DNA of 64,000 nt from Mesotaenium endlicherianum (lineage: Eukaryota; Streptophyta; Zygnematophyceae; Zygnematales; Mesotaeniaceae), in the NCBI GenBank assembly GCA_009602735.1, contig WELA01001229.1, positions 10,853-74,852 of the forward strand. Reading direction: 5' to 3'. The notes under the pieces are model-generated. The model did no database searches, had not been told where the DNA came from, and saw only the letters and a list, made by a program, of their open reading frames with translations. Below are positions 21,505 to 31,350 of this stretch, one piece after another. Made by a program: the position numbers and the translations under genes. Positions within the stretch are counted from its first letter, which is position 1. Every line of letters starts with the position of its first letter.

Positions 21505-24500
21505 ATGGGTCCTGCTGAACTCGATTCACTATGCATGCCTGACAACCACATAAACAAGACCATCAGCAACATAGACTTCCAGAGAGGGCACACTCTGGAT
21601 GCTCTTGTTCCACCTGATGTCCAACATTTCTTTGCTAAGTCAGGAGAACAATGCGAAAGTCAGGAAAAGACAGTTCCCCCTATCCTTTTGCATTGCATGA
21701 TTGCAGGTAGGAAGGTGAGGGCATTTGTTGACGGAGGGGCGTCACATACTTTTATCCATAAGGACTTAGTTAAGCGGCTAAGGCTGCCTATTGTCACCCA
21801 AGGGAATAGAAAAATATTCCTTGGAGATGCCTCAAGTATCTCGGGAGGAGTTATAACCAAGCCTATTGAGGTCCAGTCAAGTTTTGGCATTGCAATTCTA
21901 ATTGAAACGCTTACATTTGAGGTACTCAACACTGGCTTTTATGATCTCGTGCTAGGCAGAACCTGTCTTAACAGACATTGAGCTGAAGTGTGTTGGAGCA
22001 GAGGTACAGTTAAAGTGAGAGGAGCCAGTGATGGGCAGACTGACTTGGCACCCACCAGTGCTCTTCCTCTTGTCCTGTGTGGATGGCAAATGAAGGAAAA
22101 GAAGAGGCTTCCAGAAGGATGCAAGTTGCTGAATGCAATGGAGTTCGTCAAAAGCTGGAACCAGGAGGAAGACAGAATTATTTGTATGCTACTAAGAGAG
22201 GTACCTCCTCAACCTGAAGAAGTGGTGGAGAAAAAGGTAAGCCCTCCGGAGCACCCTCCTGCTGCAAAAATTGTTGCTCGGTACACGAATGTATTTAATA
22301 TGCCTCCAGGACTACCCCCTAAGAGGGAAGTAGATCATAGGATTGATTTCTTACCTGTGAATCAGCGACCCTGGCAACGCACTTATGGCTTGTCTTATAT
22401 GGAGAGCGAGGAGTTGAAAACACAGATTGCAGAGCTTAATAAAAATGGTTATATTTCCCCTAGTAAATCACTTTACGGCGCACCCATCCTATTTGTTAAG
22501 AAAAAAGAAGTCAGTATGCGGATGTGCGTGGATTACAGAGCTCTAAACAGAATTACAGGTTAGAACAAGTATGCTTTTCCCAGAATCGAGGACTTGCTTG
22601 ATACCCTGTCTGGTGCTGAAGTGTTCAGTAAGATAGATCTCAAGAGTGGTTATCATCAAATTAGAATTGTTGAGGGGGATGAACACAAGACTGCCTTCCG
22701 CACACGTTATGGACACTATGAGTTCAACGTGATGCCATTTGGACTAACAAATGCTCCTGCGACTTTCATGGGTGCTATGAATGACATTTTCAGACTTTAC
22801 CTGGATAAGTTTGTGCAAGTCATCCTGGATGATATTTTAATTTTCTCTAAGGATGAACCTCAGCATGCTGAACACTTAAAGACAGTCATGGACACTCAGA
22901 GAAGGAACAAGTATGCTAAAATGAGCAAGTGTGATTTCTTCAAAGAAAGTATTGAATTCTTAGGTCACGTTGTCAGCAAAGAAGGCATCAGTGTGGATCC
23001 TAAGAAAGTCCAGACCATAAGGGACTGACCAGTACCACAGTCTGTCTTTGAAGTTAGATCCTTCCTCGGGTTGGCTAACTACTATAGGAGATTTATTGAG
23101 AATTATTCTACAAAGGCCAGTAAACTGACTGACCTTACTAAGAAAGACATAGGGTATGTGTGGGGGGAAGAGCAGCAGGCTGCCTTCCAGACCCTTAAAG
23201 ATGCTCTTTGTTCTGAGCCTGTGCTAGCCGTGTATGATCCCAGCAAACCGGTGCAGGTGGTCACTGATGCCTCTGACTTTGCCATGGATGCTATCTTGTT
23301 GCAGCCTGCTGACAAAACCACAAAGGATGGTAAGGTACGGCAGGAGTGGCATCCTGTGTTGTACGAGTCTATGAAATTTAATCCAGCGGAGATTAATTAC
23401 TCAGTACACGATAAAGAGCTGCTAGCTATCATTCATGTGCTCAAACAGTGGAGAGCATACTTACATGGTAAAGCTTTTAAGGTGATTACAAATCATCTAG
23501 CTCTGACTCACTTTCAAAAGAAATCTAAGCTGTCAAGGAGGGAGAACCGCTGGAGCCAGATTGTGGAGCAATTTCAAGTCCACATCGACTGCAAATCAGG
23601 GAAGTTGAATCCTGCTGATGCACTTTCTAGAAGACCTGACTTGCAAGAAAGGAACTTTAGTCAGCATGCTGTAGATGAAGTCCTGTGTGCACTCACTTCA
23701 CTGAAGGTGAAAAAGTCCTTCCTTGAACAACTTAGGAAAGCCTACCTTTCTGACTCAACATTTGAGTCCAGCCCCACTACTGGTGTGTGTCGTGCTACTG
23801 CACTCGAGTATAAACTTAAGGGAGGAGTCTGGGTGACTGAGACCACTTCAGGCAGGCTGAAGCTGATCATTCCTAATAACTTGGAAATAAGGTCTTTTTT
23901 ATTGAGTCAAGCACATGACAGTTTACTGGGTGGGCATTTGGGGCGGGCCAAAACTGTTGGCAAATTGGCAAAACATCATCATTGGGAGAGATTAACTCGG
24001 GAGGTCTTGAAATACGTTAACTCCTGTGACCAGTGTTAGAAGAATAAGTCGAGGCACACACCACCGGGGGGCCTCTTAAAACCGCTGCCCATCCCAGCTG
24101 GCCGTTGGGAAACACTATCCATGGACTGGGTGGTCACACTGCCACGAACTGCCAATGGGCATGATTGGATATTGGTAGGCGTGGATAAACGGACAAAAAT
24201 GGTCATTTTCATCCCCACAACGTCAAAGTAACTGCACTCGAAACAGCGAGACACTCCTACAACCATGTAGTATGCCAACATGGGCTACCCTCTAATATAA
24301 TCTCAGACAGAGACTTGAAATTTTCCTCTAAGTTCTAGAGGGCTTTAATGGGGTTAATGGGAGTCATGCAGCTGCTCAGCAGAGCAGACCACCCTCAGAC
24401 TGATGGGCAGATTGAAAGAACTAACCGAGTTCTGCAAGAGGTACTGAGAGCCTATATTAACCAAAAACAAGATAATTGGGATGACCTGCTACCTCAAATC

Positions 24501-25166
24501 CAGTTTGAGGTCAACAGTGCGGTGCACGCGTCAACGGGCAAGACTCCTTTTGAACTGAGCCTGGGTAGAGTCCCTAAGTCTCCTTCGAATGTACTGGGGG
24601 AGTCTTTAACTCACCCTGAAGAGATTGCCATTCCGGTCTCCCTCCAAGTTAACACAGGAGTTTGCTGACACCCTGTCAGAAGTCCAACAGAACCTGCACA
24701 AAGTCCAGGCAAACCAACAAAAATACGCTAATCAGCACCGTCGAGAATTGATATTTTCTAAGGGCGATTTGGTCAAACTGCATTCTCAGCACCTGTACCT
24801 ACCTAATGTGGTCAAGAAAAAGCTTGGTCCTGTCTGGGTCGGTCCATATTCGGAGGTGCGTCGTGTCGGTCAGAATGCTTACAAACTGAACATGTCAGCA
24901 GAATTCAAGGGTCACCCGGTCTTTAATGTCTCCTTCTTGGAACCATACATCAAAGGGGACACACTGTTCACAAGTCGATTACCTGTCCAACCGAGACCGG
25001 TGCCCGCTGTCCGGGATGGTGACCCTGAGGAATATGAGGTTGAGGAGATTTTAGACGCGCGCTCGGTTCGTCGATCGTCTAAATATGTCATGAAGTACCT
25101 CATTTAATAGAAGGGTTACGATGCCTCTGGGGACACTTGGGAATTTAAGGACCATTTGACCAATGT
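21505..25166 (+). pseudogene. Element 2 pol: protease, RT, RNase H, integrase, chromodomain
   Basis: Protease has VRAFVDGGASHTFIHKD. RT has [40 protein letters not shown] and the catalytic ILDDILIFS. RNase H has [17 protein letters not shown]. The integrase zinc finger is [10 protein letters not shown] to SCDQC, and the core fragments include HPQTDGQIERTNRV. The C-terminus is a chromodomain (EYEVEEILDARSVRRSSKYVMKYL, then DTWEFKDHL) that would tether integration to modified histones. From 21505 to 24039 the frame does not change, but there are stops at 21979, 22561, 23026 and 24037. The 24040-24347 segment, the first part of the integrase core, is heavily decayed. A TAG ends the chromodomain early near 25107. 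Confidence 0.9.
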
Positions 25167-25320
25167 CAAAGGGGCGTTGAAACGGTTCCACCTTTGGGCG
25201 GCTGGAGCCCCTCCATAACGGTCATTTCAGTTGACACGGGAAGGTGACATGAGGTCCTGTCTCCATCTAAGTTGGAGGGAAAATATATGACAGTAAGTCT
25301 GCGAGAGCGAGAAAGAGACA

Positions 25321-25404
25321 GTTATGTGAACCTTAAGTGTCAGCATAGTGACAGATGGGACGGTTATGTGAATCCTAAGTGTCAGCATAGTGACAGTGGG
25401 GACA
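25321..25404. repeat. 42-bp tandem duplication in Element 2
   Basis: Two adjacent copies of a unit starting GTTATGTGAA at 25321 and 25363, both with AAGTGTCAGCATAGTGACAG. They lie between pol and ORF3. The copies differ at a few bases. Confidence 0.75.
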
Positions 25405-25652
25405 TCCTGGCCCACATAAAGCACCTTGGGCGGAAGGAAATAGGGCCTCGCACAGCAATACATCACTTAACGCACCTTAAAACACATTCATACGTTTTTG
25501 TCTAGCGCACCGCAACTACGTCAACTCCTAGCAATCACCCTGTAAGTTAAACAGGAGCGAATCTACCATACTAACACAAACTACTTCCTTCCTGCAATTC
25601 CTATGAAAAAGGTCGATATCCTACTAACTTGTGCCCTGGTTACATGTGCAGG

Positions 25653-27332
25653 ATGGCTCCCACCACACAAAAGGAGGACAGAAAGCGCAAGGCAGAAGAA
25701 GCCAGGAGGACAATAGAGCAATACCAGAAGGAGCTGGCGGCGACGTCCCTCACCAGGAGAGAACAAGAAAGGGTCCGCAGACAACAAGAGGCGGCAGAAG
25801 AAGCATAGAGTAAGAAGGATCAGGAAGCGGAAAACCTCAGGAAAGCTGAGGAGGAGAGACAGAAGAAACAACAAGAAGAAGCGGCAGCAGCAGAGGAGGA
25901 GAGAAGGAAAACGGCTGAAGCGGACAGGCAGAAGAGCTTGGCCACTTACAGGTATACTGTGATGGGTGGCCAAAACTTTGATAACCTGAAGGAAGCATTG
26001 CTGGCAGCCCAAGAGATCAACAAGTTGGAACAACCAACACTGCTACAGAGGGAAGGAGCTGCAGCACTCGATAGGAACATTGAGGCACACACTGGTGTGG
26101 TCCTCTACGAAGATTATGCCAAGATGGTGGGCTATACAGCAGAGCAGGCCCGGTACCTTGCAGATGATTCAGAGAACAAGCCGGTCCCAATACCGGGAAT
26201 AGTGGGAGATCAGAGACTCATCAGGCGGGTGAGCATGCGGCCCGATAGCTTGAAGGATACGGTATTCTACCTCACACTACTGCCAGCTTACAATGAAGTT
26301 GAGAGAAGGAGCTGGGAGTACTTGGCCAGGGAAGCAGGACAGCAGATGTTCTCTCCCCACTGGTTCCCATGTAAACTGAGGAAGGCTGAGCATGGACCCC
26401 CAGCACTACCAGCAGCCAACAGACTGGAGGTGGATGACCGTCACAAACAAAAAGCAGGAGTGTGATCGAGCCCAACCGGATGACTTCCACGATGGCCTGA
26501 ACGGCTACCTCATCCTACCACCTCACATTGCCCCTTGGGACTCCAGGCTGAACGGCTGCCTGAGCAATATGAATGCAGAGACCAAAGAGCACAGGAGGAG
26601 GGGGAGAGACTACTTCTCTAAGGGAAAGCATGCTTTCGTCAAATGGGCGAAGAATGCAGGCCGGATAGATATCAGCAGGCTGAAGGCCAAGCAACCTCCG
26701 GCGCGTCCTAAGAAAGGGAGGTCAGTAGACTACTCCATGTCTACCAGGGAGCAGGACAACTTAGTGGACGAGACTCCTACCCTCTCAGAGGAGGAAGATG
26801 AGGAGGATGAGGAAGAAAAACAAGGCAGAGGAGAAGCATCAGGACCTGGTACTCAGCACACCCAGGGGCAGGCAAGAGCAGGGCTTCCTCAAGAGCCAAG
26901 ATCAGGAATATGGCATTTGACCCCGGCCATTGAGGTAACTGAACCGCGCCTCGCTCCCCCAGCCCACCTACCCAAGCAGGGGAAGACGCTGATCTGACTG
27001 TACTTGGCAGCAGACCTAGGCAGAAATCCCCAGAGGACAGGGGTGCCAGAAGAGGGACACGCGGGGTGGCCAGAGATATGCCGGCCTCTCCCTTTGCTCA
27101 GGAGCATGTACCTCTTGCCAATGTATTTCAGCACCCTACTGGAATGCCTGTCCATGTGGGGATCAACACCCAAGTGGTTGAAGAGCAGGCTACCATCCTT
27201 CGTTCTCCTCGAGGTCCAACTGTAGAACAAACGGGGTTCTTTAGAAGACCAGCTGACAGACCTAGAGGGCTGTCCAGATCTAGGTCCAGATCTCAATCTC
27301 CTGATTTTGAAGCCCCAGGAACAACCCCCTAG
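25653..27332 (+). pseudogene. Element 2 third ORF, unknown accessory protein
   Basis: Downstream of pol, where some retroelements have an envelope gene. ATG 25653 starts a Lys/Glu/Gln/Arg-rich coiled coil (RKRKAEEARRTIEQYQKEL, with TAG at 25806-25808). A conserved-looking middle follows (YTVMGGQNFDNLKEALLAAQ, VVLYEDYAKMVGYTAEQ), then in another frame WRWMTVTNKKQECDRAQPDD and HAFVKWAKNAGRIDIS, an acidic run, and a tail with SRSRSRSQSP. There is no signal peptide or membrane helix, so it is not an envelope protein. Element 4 begins the same kind of ORF at 61327. Function is unknown. The coiled coil and SR tail suggest an RNA or chromatin role, but that is inference. Confidence 0.65.
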
Positions 27333-27444
27333 GTGATAGGCTGAAAAGGCAGTCAGTTGGGGAGGCTGGTCAGGATCAGTTCCCTGACCAAAGACTTCTG
27401 CAGTTTAATGTTGTCGAGGCGACAACAAGTTAAGTTGGAGGGAT

Positions 27445-28163
27445 TGTAATGAATCAGTATATTAGTAGATATAATATTCATTTATATATAATAGTTAACT
27501 AAGTTCAGCCTACTAAACTTTATGTAGTATTGAGTCTGCTGGACTTCATATAATTATCAATTTAAGGACTCAGCCGGAAGCAGCAGGCTGAAGCCAACTT
27601 AAGTCAGCTTGCTGACACATTCTTTGATAGCCAGCTGACTTTCATACTCAGTAGCAGCAAACTGCCTCGATATGCATCTAAGTGTGGTATGCTAGATGAA
27701 TGGCCAGATGACATCCCATTGATGGATGGCGATTCGGGATGATGGAAGATGGCGGTGGATTTGGTTAACCGAGGTCCTACCAACGTGGTTAACTCCCAGG
27801 TAGGCGGTGCCATCGCACTGGACGTTGAACAGTAAACTCATTCCATGTACATATACTAGGCATTGCTCTCGAGTTCGGCATTCGAAAACGAGGCCAACTC
27901 TCTGGTACAGCTTACTGAGAGAGATCTGAATCCAAGGCGAGAAGCCATTGATACGCACTGTCTTCCAATCTTGCTTATGTATGAGTTTACTGATTGCATT
28001 ATTGATGCTAGTTTACTTGCATTTGACTTACGAGTATTATTCACTGCTAGTGTGCTGTCCTTTGCTGTCGAATCAATTAACGAAAAATACCATAAAGATT
28101 ACTTGCTGATATAAAGATCTTTATTAATTGTTAATCGCCTATGTGGTAAGTCGATTCATTTCA
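27445..28163 (+). repeat. Element 2 3' LTR
   Basis: Same length (719 bp) and ends as the 5' LTR. A purine-rich tract AAGTTGGAGGGA lies immediately upstream and is the probable polypurine primer. Confidence 0.9.
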
Positions 28164-28802
28164 GCTGCTTTGGCGAATTACTCGCCTTATCAGATTCTGT
28201 TTAGAAGAAGTTCAGTTGTGCCCAGTAGCATCAAGCAGGAGATTAAGCAGGTGAAAGACCTGGACAATCCTGATGAACTGCTAAAGGTCATGTTGCGCCG
28301 CAAGGTGTTATTTGAGCACATGATGCCTGCTGCCCCGGACAATCTGAAAATTGCACAGAAAAGAGACACGCAGCGTTTCGCCAGGACGCGAGATGGGACG
28401 CAGATCCAGGAAGGAGACTTCGTCTACCGCAAGCGCCAGACTAAGACCACCATTGACACCAGTTCAGGTGCAGTGATCTTACGCGTGAAACATGCGTTCG
28501 ACAATGGTGTGTTGGAACTGGAAGGTTTTGATGGTAAGACCATGAGAGATCACGTGCAAAACTGTTTGCTGTGCCATTTGCCAAATATCGATTCTACGAT
28601 TAAGACTGTGCCCGAGGAATTGGTGCCAGCCACGCCTTGTGCCAGCTGCAAAGTGCTGGATGATCAAGAAGCAATGGTAACTTGCGATAAGTGTGGTGCC
28701 CGTTGGCACACCTTCTGCATTGGTGAAGAAGAGATTATGGCAGGACGGGGGGAATGCCCTGACTGCCTTCCCAAAAGCCCCAGCCACAGAGCCAGGAAAT
28801 AG
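28164..28802 (+). pseudogene. Element 1 integrase, 3' part, with C-terminal PHD finger
   Basis: After the duplicated GCTGC the Element 1 frame resumes in phase with the interrupted codon at 19208 and stays open to TAG 28800-28802. First comes the end of the integrase core (ANYSPYQILFRRS), then a small beta-rich domain (GDFVYRKRQTKTTID, VLELEGFDGK). The C-terminus (28638-28766) has a Cys4-His-Cys3 PHD pattern: CASC, 11 residues, CDKC, 4 residues, H-x2-C (WHTFC), 12 residues, CPDC. PHD fingers often read histone H3 tails. Here it takes the place that chromodomains hold in other gypsy integrases. The 3' part has no stop before its end, so it is better kept than the rest. Confidence 0.85.
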
Positions 28803-28836
28803 AAGCTTTCAACAGAAAGGCAAGGACGCCTCAGCT

Positions 28837-28848
28837 GAAAGGGAGGGG
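28837..28848 (+). promoter_or_regulatory. Element 1 polypurine tract
   Basis: GAAAGGGAGGGG directly before TGTAAGGG. This fixes 28849 as the true LTR start, which matters for interpreting the odd LTR order. Confidence 0.8.
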
Positions 28849-30380
28849 TGTAAGGGAAACTGAAGATAAGCTATCTTTTCGAATTTTTCCTGCTAAGTGT
28901 TGAATGAGGAACTGATTGAACATGGGAAGCACTGAGTGTGAGATGCCTCACCGCATGATGCAAGTGCAGGATGACCAGGAATGGGTCAAACCCCAACCAG
29001 TCTGTCACCGACACACGTGCAAGGGACGATCAACCCGGTCAATCCCCACGTGCAGCGACGCACCGACACGTCAACCAAGTCGAAGACACACGTGCTGAGA
29101 AGCCACGCTCGTGCCAGGAGTCCGACGCTGAAAGGCACGACAGCTGTCGCGACTCCTATCCACTCGACGGTGCCGCACGCGCAGCGCAAGTCACGGTCGC
29201 CCAGGTACGGGAAGTCAGCATTGACTCACCGACCAGAGGACCAAGATATCTCAGTCAGCGGTCATGTTGAAGTCGTTATCCCTGTCAAAGTGGTCACGAC
29301 ACGTCAAACCCACACCCAGGACTGGATGGGGATTACGACAGAGTAGTCAGCCGAAAGGCTAGGGGCATGGAACCAGCAATGAGCCAACCCAGCGAGTGCC
29401 AAGAAAGGTACTGATCAATCGGCTATCCAAGCCAAGTACAGCAGGGATGTTGCAAAGGGCGTTGTGTACCGCCTCGGCCAGACCCTCAGGTGACTAGTCA
29501 CGGCTTGAGCGTTCATCCTAAACGCTGCCAGTCTGCCACATAGGCGTGATTGTCAGCTGAAAGGCTAAGCGGTCACGCGCGACAATCCCAATGCATGCAT
29601 GCATGCTGAATGACAACTTCTAAGCTGTGTGAGAGCTGCTGGGTAAGGACGGCATGCAAGCTAAGCGCTGTGACTAAACACTGGCATTCTCGAGAGAGGA
29701 CAGTGTGTGGTGCCTGTGAAAGGCACGAGTCCTGCCTGAAGCTGCCTCATTCTTGCTCGCATTGTTGTCAAAGGAAGCTGAAGATGCAGAAGGAGCGCGA
29801 AGAAGAAGGAGTTCCCAAGGCCATAGAAGAGCCGGGGCGCCACGCTTCTATCGACGCTGGAAGATTTCTTCCTAAGTGTATTATAGAAAGGTTAGACCTC
29901 AGGAGTTCCCAAGAAAGGATCTCGCTGGTAGAAAGTAGAGAGCTCCAGAATAGAATCTGTTAGGAGATTAGCACAGATTTGGGTCAAACGCCGCAAGCGT
30001 GCGAGGATCATTTAAAATGGTGAGTGCTGTGTTAGTTTCCAAGTTCTCAGAAGTCTCGATTGTCGAATTGCTGATAGCAAGAGTAGTATTAACAAGTAAA
30101 GCTCTCAGTGAAGAGCTGAGTGAGCCCAGCCAAGCAGTGAAGAGTTGTTAAGGCGCGGTGTTGAGCGAAGAGCTCAGACCAGGCCAGCATAGATGTGCAG
30201 TTCAGAGTTTTGTAAGCTGTGACTTGTGGAAGTTAAGCGAAAGCCTTGAAGGGCAATTTTCTCTGAACCTGGCATTGCCTGTTAAGCTGCTTAGACGTGA
30301 TTTCTGCAAACTACAAACTTGTTCATTGTGTAAAACCTCAACTTGGGCAAAAGCCTGTGTGGAAGTAAGACGCTTCTGTC
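28849..30380 (+). repeat. Element 1 3' LTR, complete copy
   Basis: About 1.53 kb, beginning TGTAAGGGAAACTG after the polypurine tract. The end is placed at TTCTGTC near 30380, where similarity to the left LTR stops. A canonical CA end is not visible. Short ORFs inside recur in the left copy and are shadows. Confidence 0.8.
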
Positions 30381-30382
30381 TT

Positions 30383-30680
30383 TGTAAGGGAAACTGAAGA
30401 CAAGCTATCTTTTCGAAAATTTCTGCTAAGTGTTGAATGAGGAACTGGTTGAACATGGGAAGCACTGAGTGTGGGATGCCTCACCGCATGATGCAAGTGC
30501 AGGAAGACCAGGAATGGGTCAAACCCCAACCAGTCTGTCACCAACACACGTGCAAGGGACGATCGACCCGGTTGATCCCCGCGTGCAGCGACGCACCGAC
30601 ACGTCAAGCAAGTTGAAGGCACACGTGCTGAGAAGCCACGCTCGTGCCAGGGGTCAGACGCTGTTAGGCACGGAAGTGTC
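30383..30680 (+). repeat. Element 1 extra partial LTR (first 290 bp only)
   Basis: Restarts at TGTAAGGGAAACTGAAGACAAGC only two bases after the full LTR and follows it closely to GGCACGGAAGTGTCG, then diverges. It supplies exactly the part missing from the left LTR. Confidence 0.8.
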
Positions 30681-31350
30681 GAAAGAAAACCACACATTTT
30701 GTATTTTTCACAAGGTGTTGCCCGATTTGAAAACAAGCCGCAAAACAATCGAAAAGTTGATAAAAATCACAAAAGGGTATAGCACGTTGATTTTTGTCGC
30801 AAATTACAAATCCTATGATTTTTCTTCGCAGAAACGACCCTCCTGGGGAAAAGAGTTAGCACCCCATGGCCAATTCGGCCAGTTAGTGTTCCTATGTCGG
30901 CTAATGTCGGTTTCAGCGGAGACTCCAAGTCAAGAAGCAAAAAAACGCTCAATTCTTCTGCTTGCACTCGAGTCCTACTCTTTGGAGACGGTCTTGGTCA
31001 CCTTTTGTCACTGTTAGCCAGTGTATATGCTGCAGTCCCATGGGCTGTGATGATTGTCTTCAGCCAAATTCCTTTCAAGTTGACGAATTACAGCAACGCT
31101 AACAACGAGTGGCTGAATGTGTACTTTGACGCAATCCCCTCCGCCTAGATGAAGGCTAAAAAATATGTACTTTGAGCCAGCGGTTAGTATGGGGAAATCT
31201 GTTTGGAGTTCATCACCTTACGTACTAGAGCATGTCCTAAGGACATAGTCTTTTTTTGGGCGTACAAGCGTGGTGGCATATTCTTGGGCAATCATTGTTT
31301 CCCGGCTGAGTTATTGTTCTCCTCTGGTACATACTGGTTTACTGTCCGCC
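30681..31350. other. Spacer upstream of amidase-like gene
   Basis: AT-rich sequence with no supported gene. It should contain the promoter and 5' UTR of the downstream gene, but I see no convincing core promoter element. Confidence 0.4.

Larger units (their letters stand above)
19209..28163 (+). mobile_element. Element 2: chromodomain Ty3/gypsy retrotransposon, nested in Element 1 integrase
   Basis: Two 719-bp LTRs (19209-19927, 27445-28163), primer site TGGTATCGGAGC at 19929-19940, gag with one CCHC knuckle, protease, RT, RNase H, integrase, chromodomain and an extra third ORF. GCTGC flanks it on both sides. The LTRs differ at about 18 places in their first 270 bp alone, mostly transitions, so the insertion is old. 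The ORFs carry stops and frameshifts. Element 4 (46-61 kb) is a sibling of the same family. Confidence 0.95.
9605..30680 (+). mobile_element. Element 1: Ty3/gypsy retrotransposon with DNA methyltransferase and PHD finger
   Basis: Order on the plus strand: LTR part (9605-10773), leader, gag with two CCHC knuckles, aspartic protease, cytosine-5 methyltransferase, about 700 codons of unknown sequence, reverse transcriptase, RNase H, integrase (split by Element 2), PHD finger, polypurine tract and LTR (28849-30380), then a further partial LTR (30383-30680). Without Element 2 it is about 12.1 kb, long for a gypsy element. Many in-frame stops and a few frameshifts make this copy dead. Methyltransferases inside gypsy elements are known from charophyte algae (de Mendoza and colleagues, 2018). 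The PHD end and the long spacer are features I do not know from that work. The ends do not have the normal LTR order; see Findings. Confidence 0.85.

Noticed and set aside
25653-27332. Envelope gene after pol in Element 2
   Set aside because: No signal peptide, no transmembrane helix, no cysteine-rich ectodomain; the sequence is a charged coiled coil.
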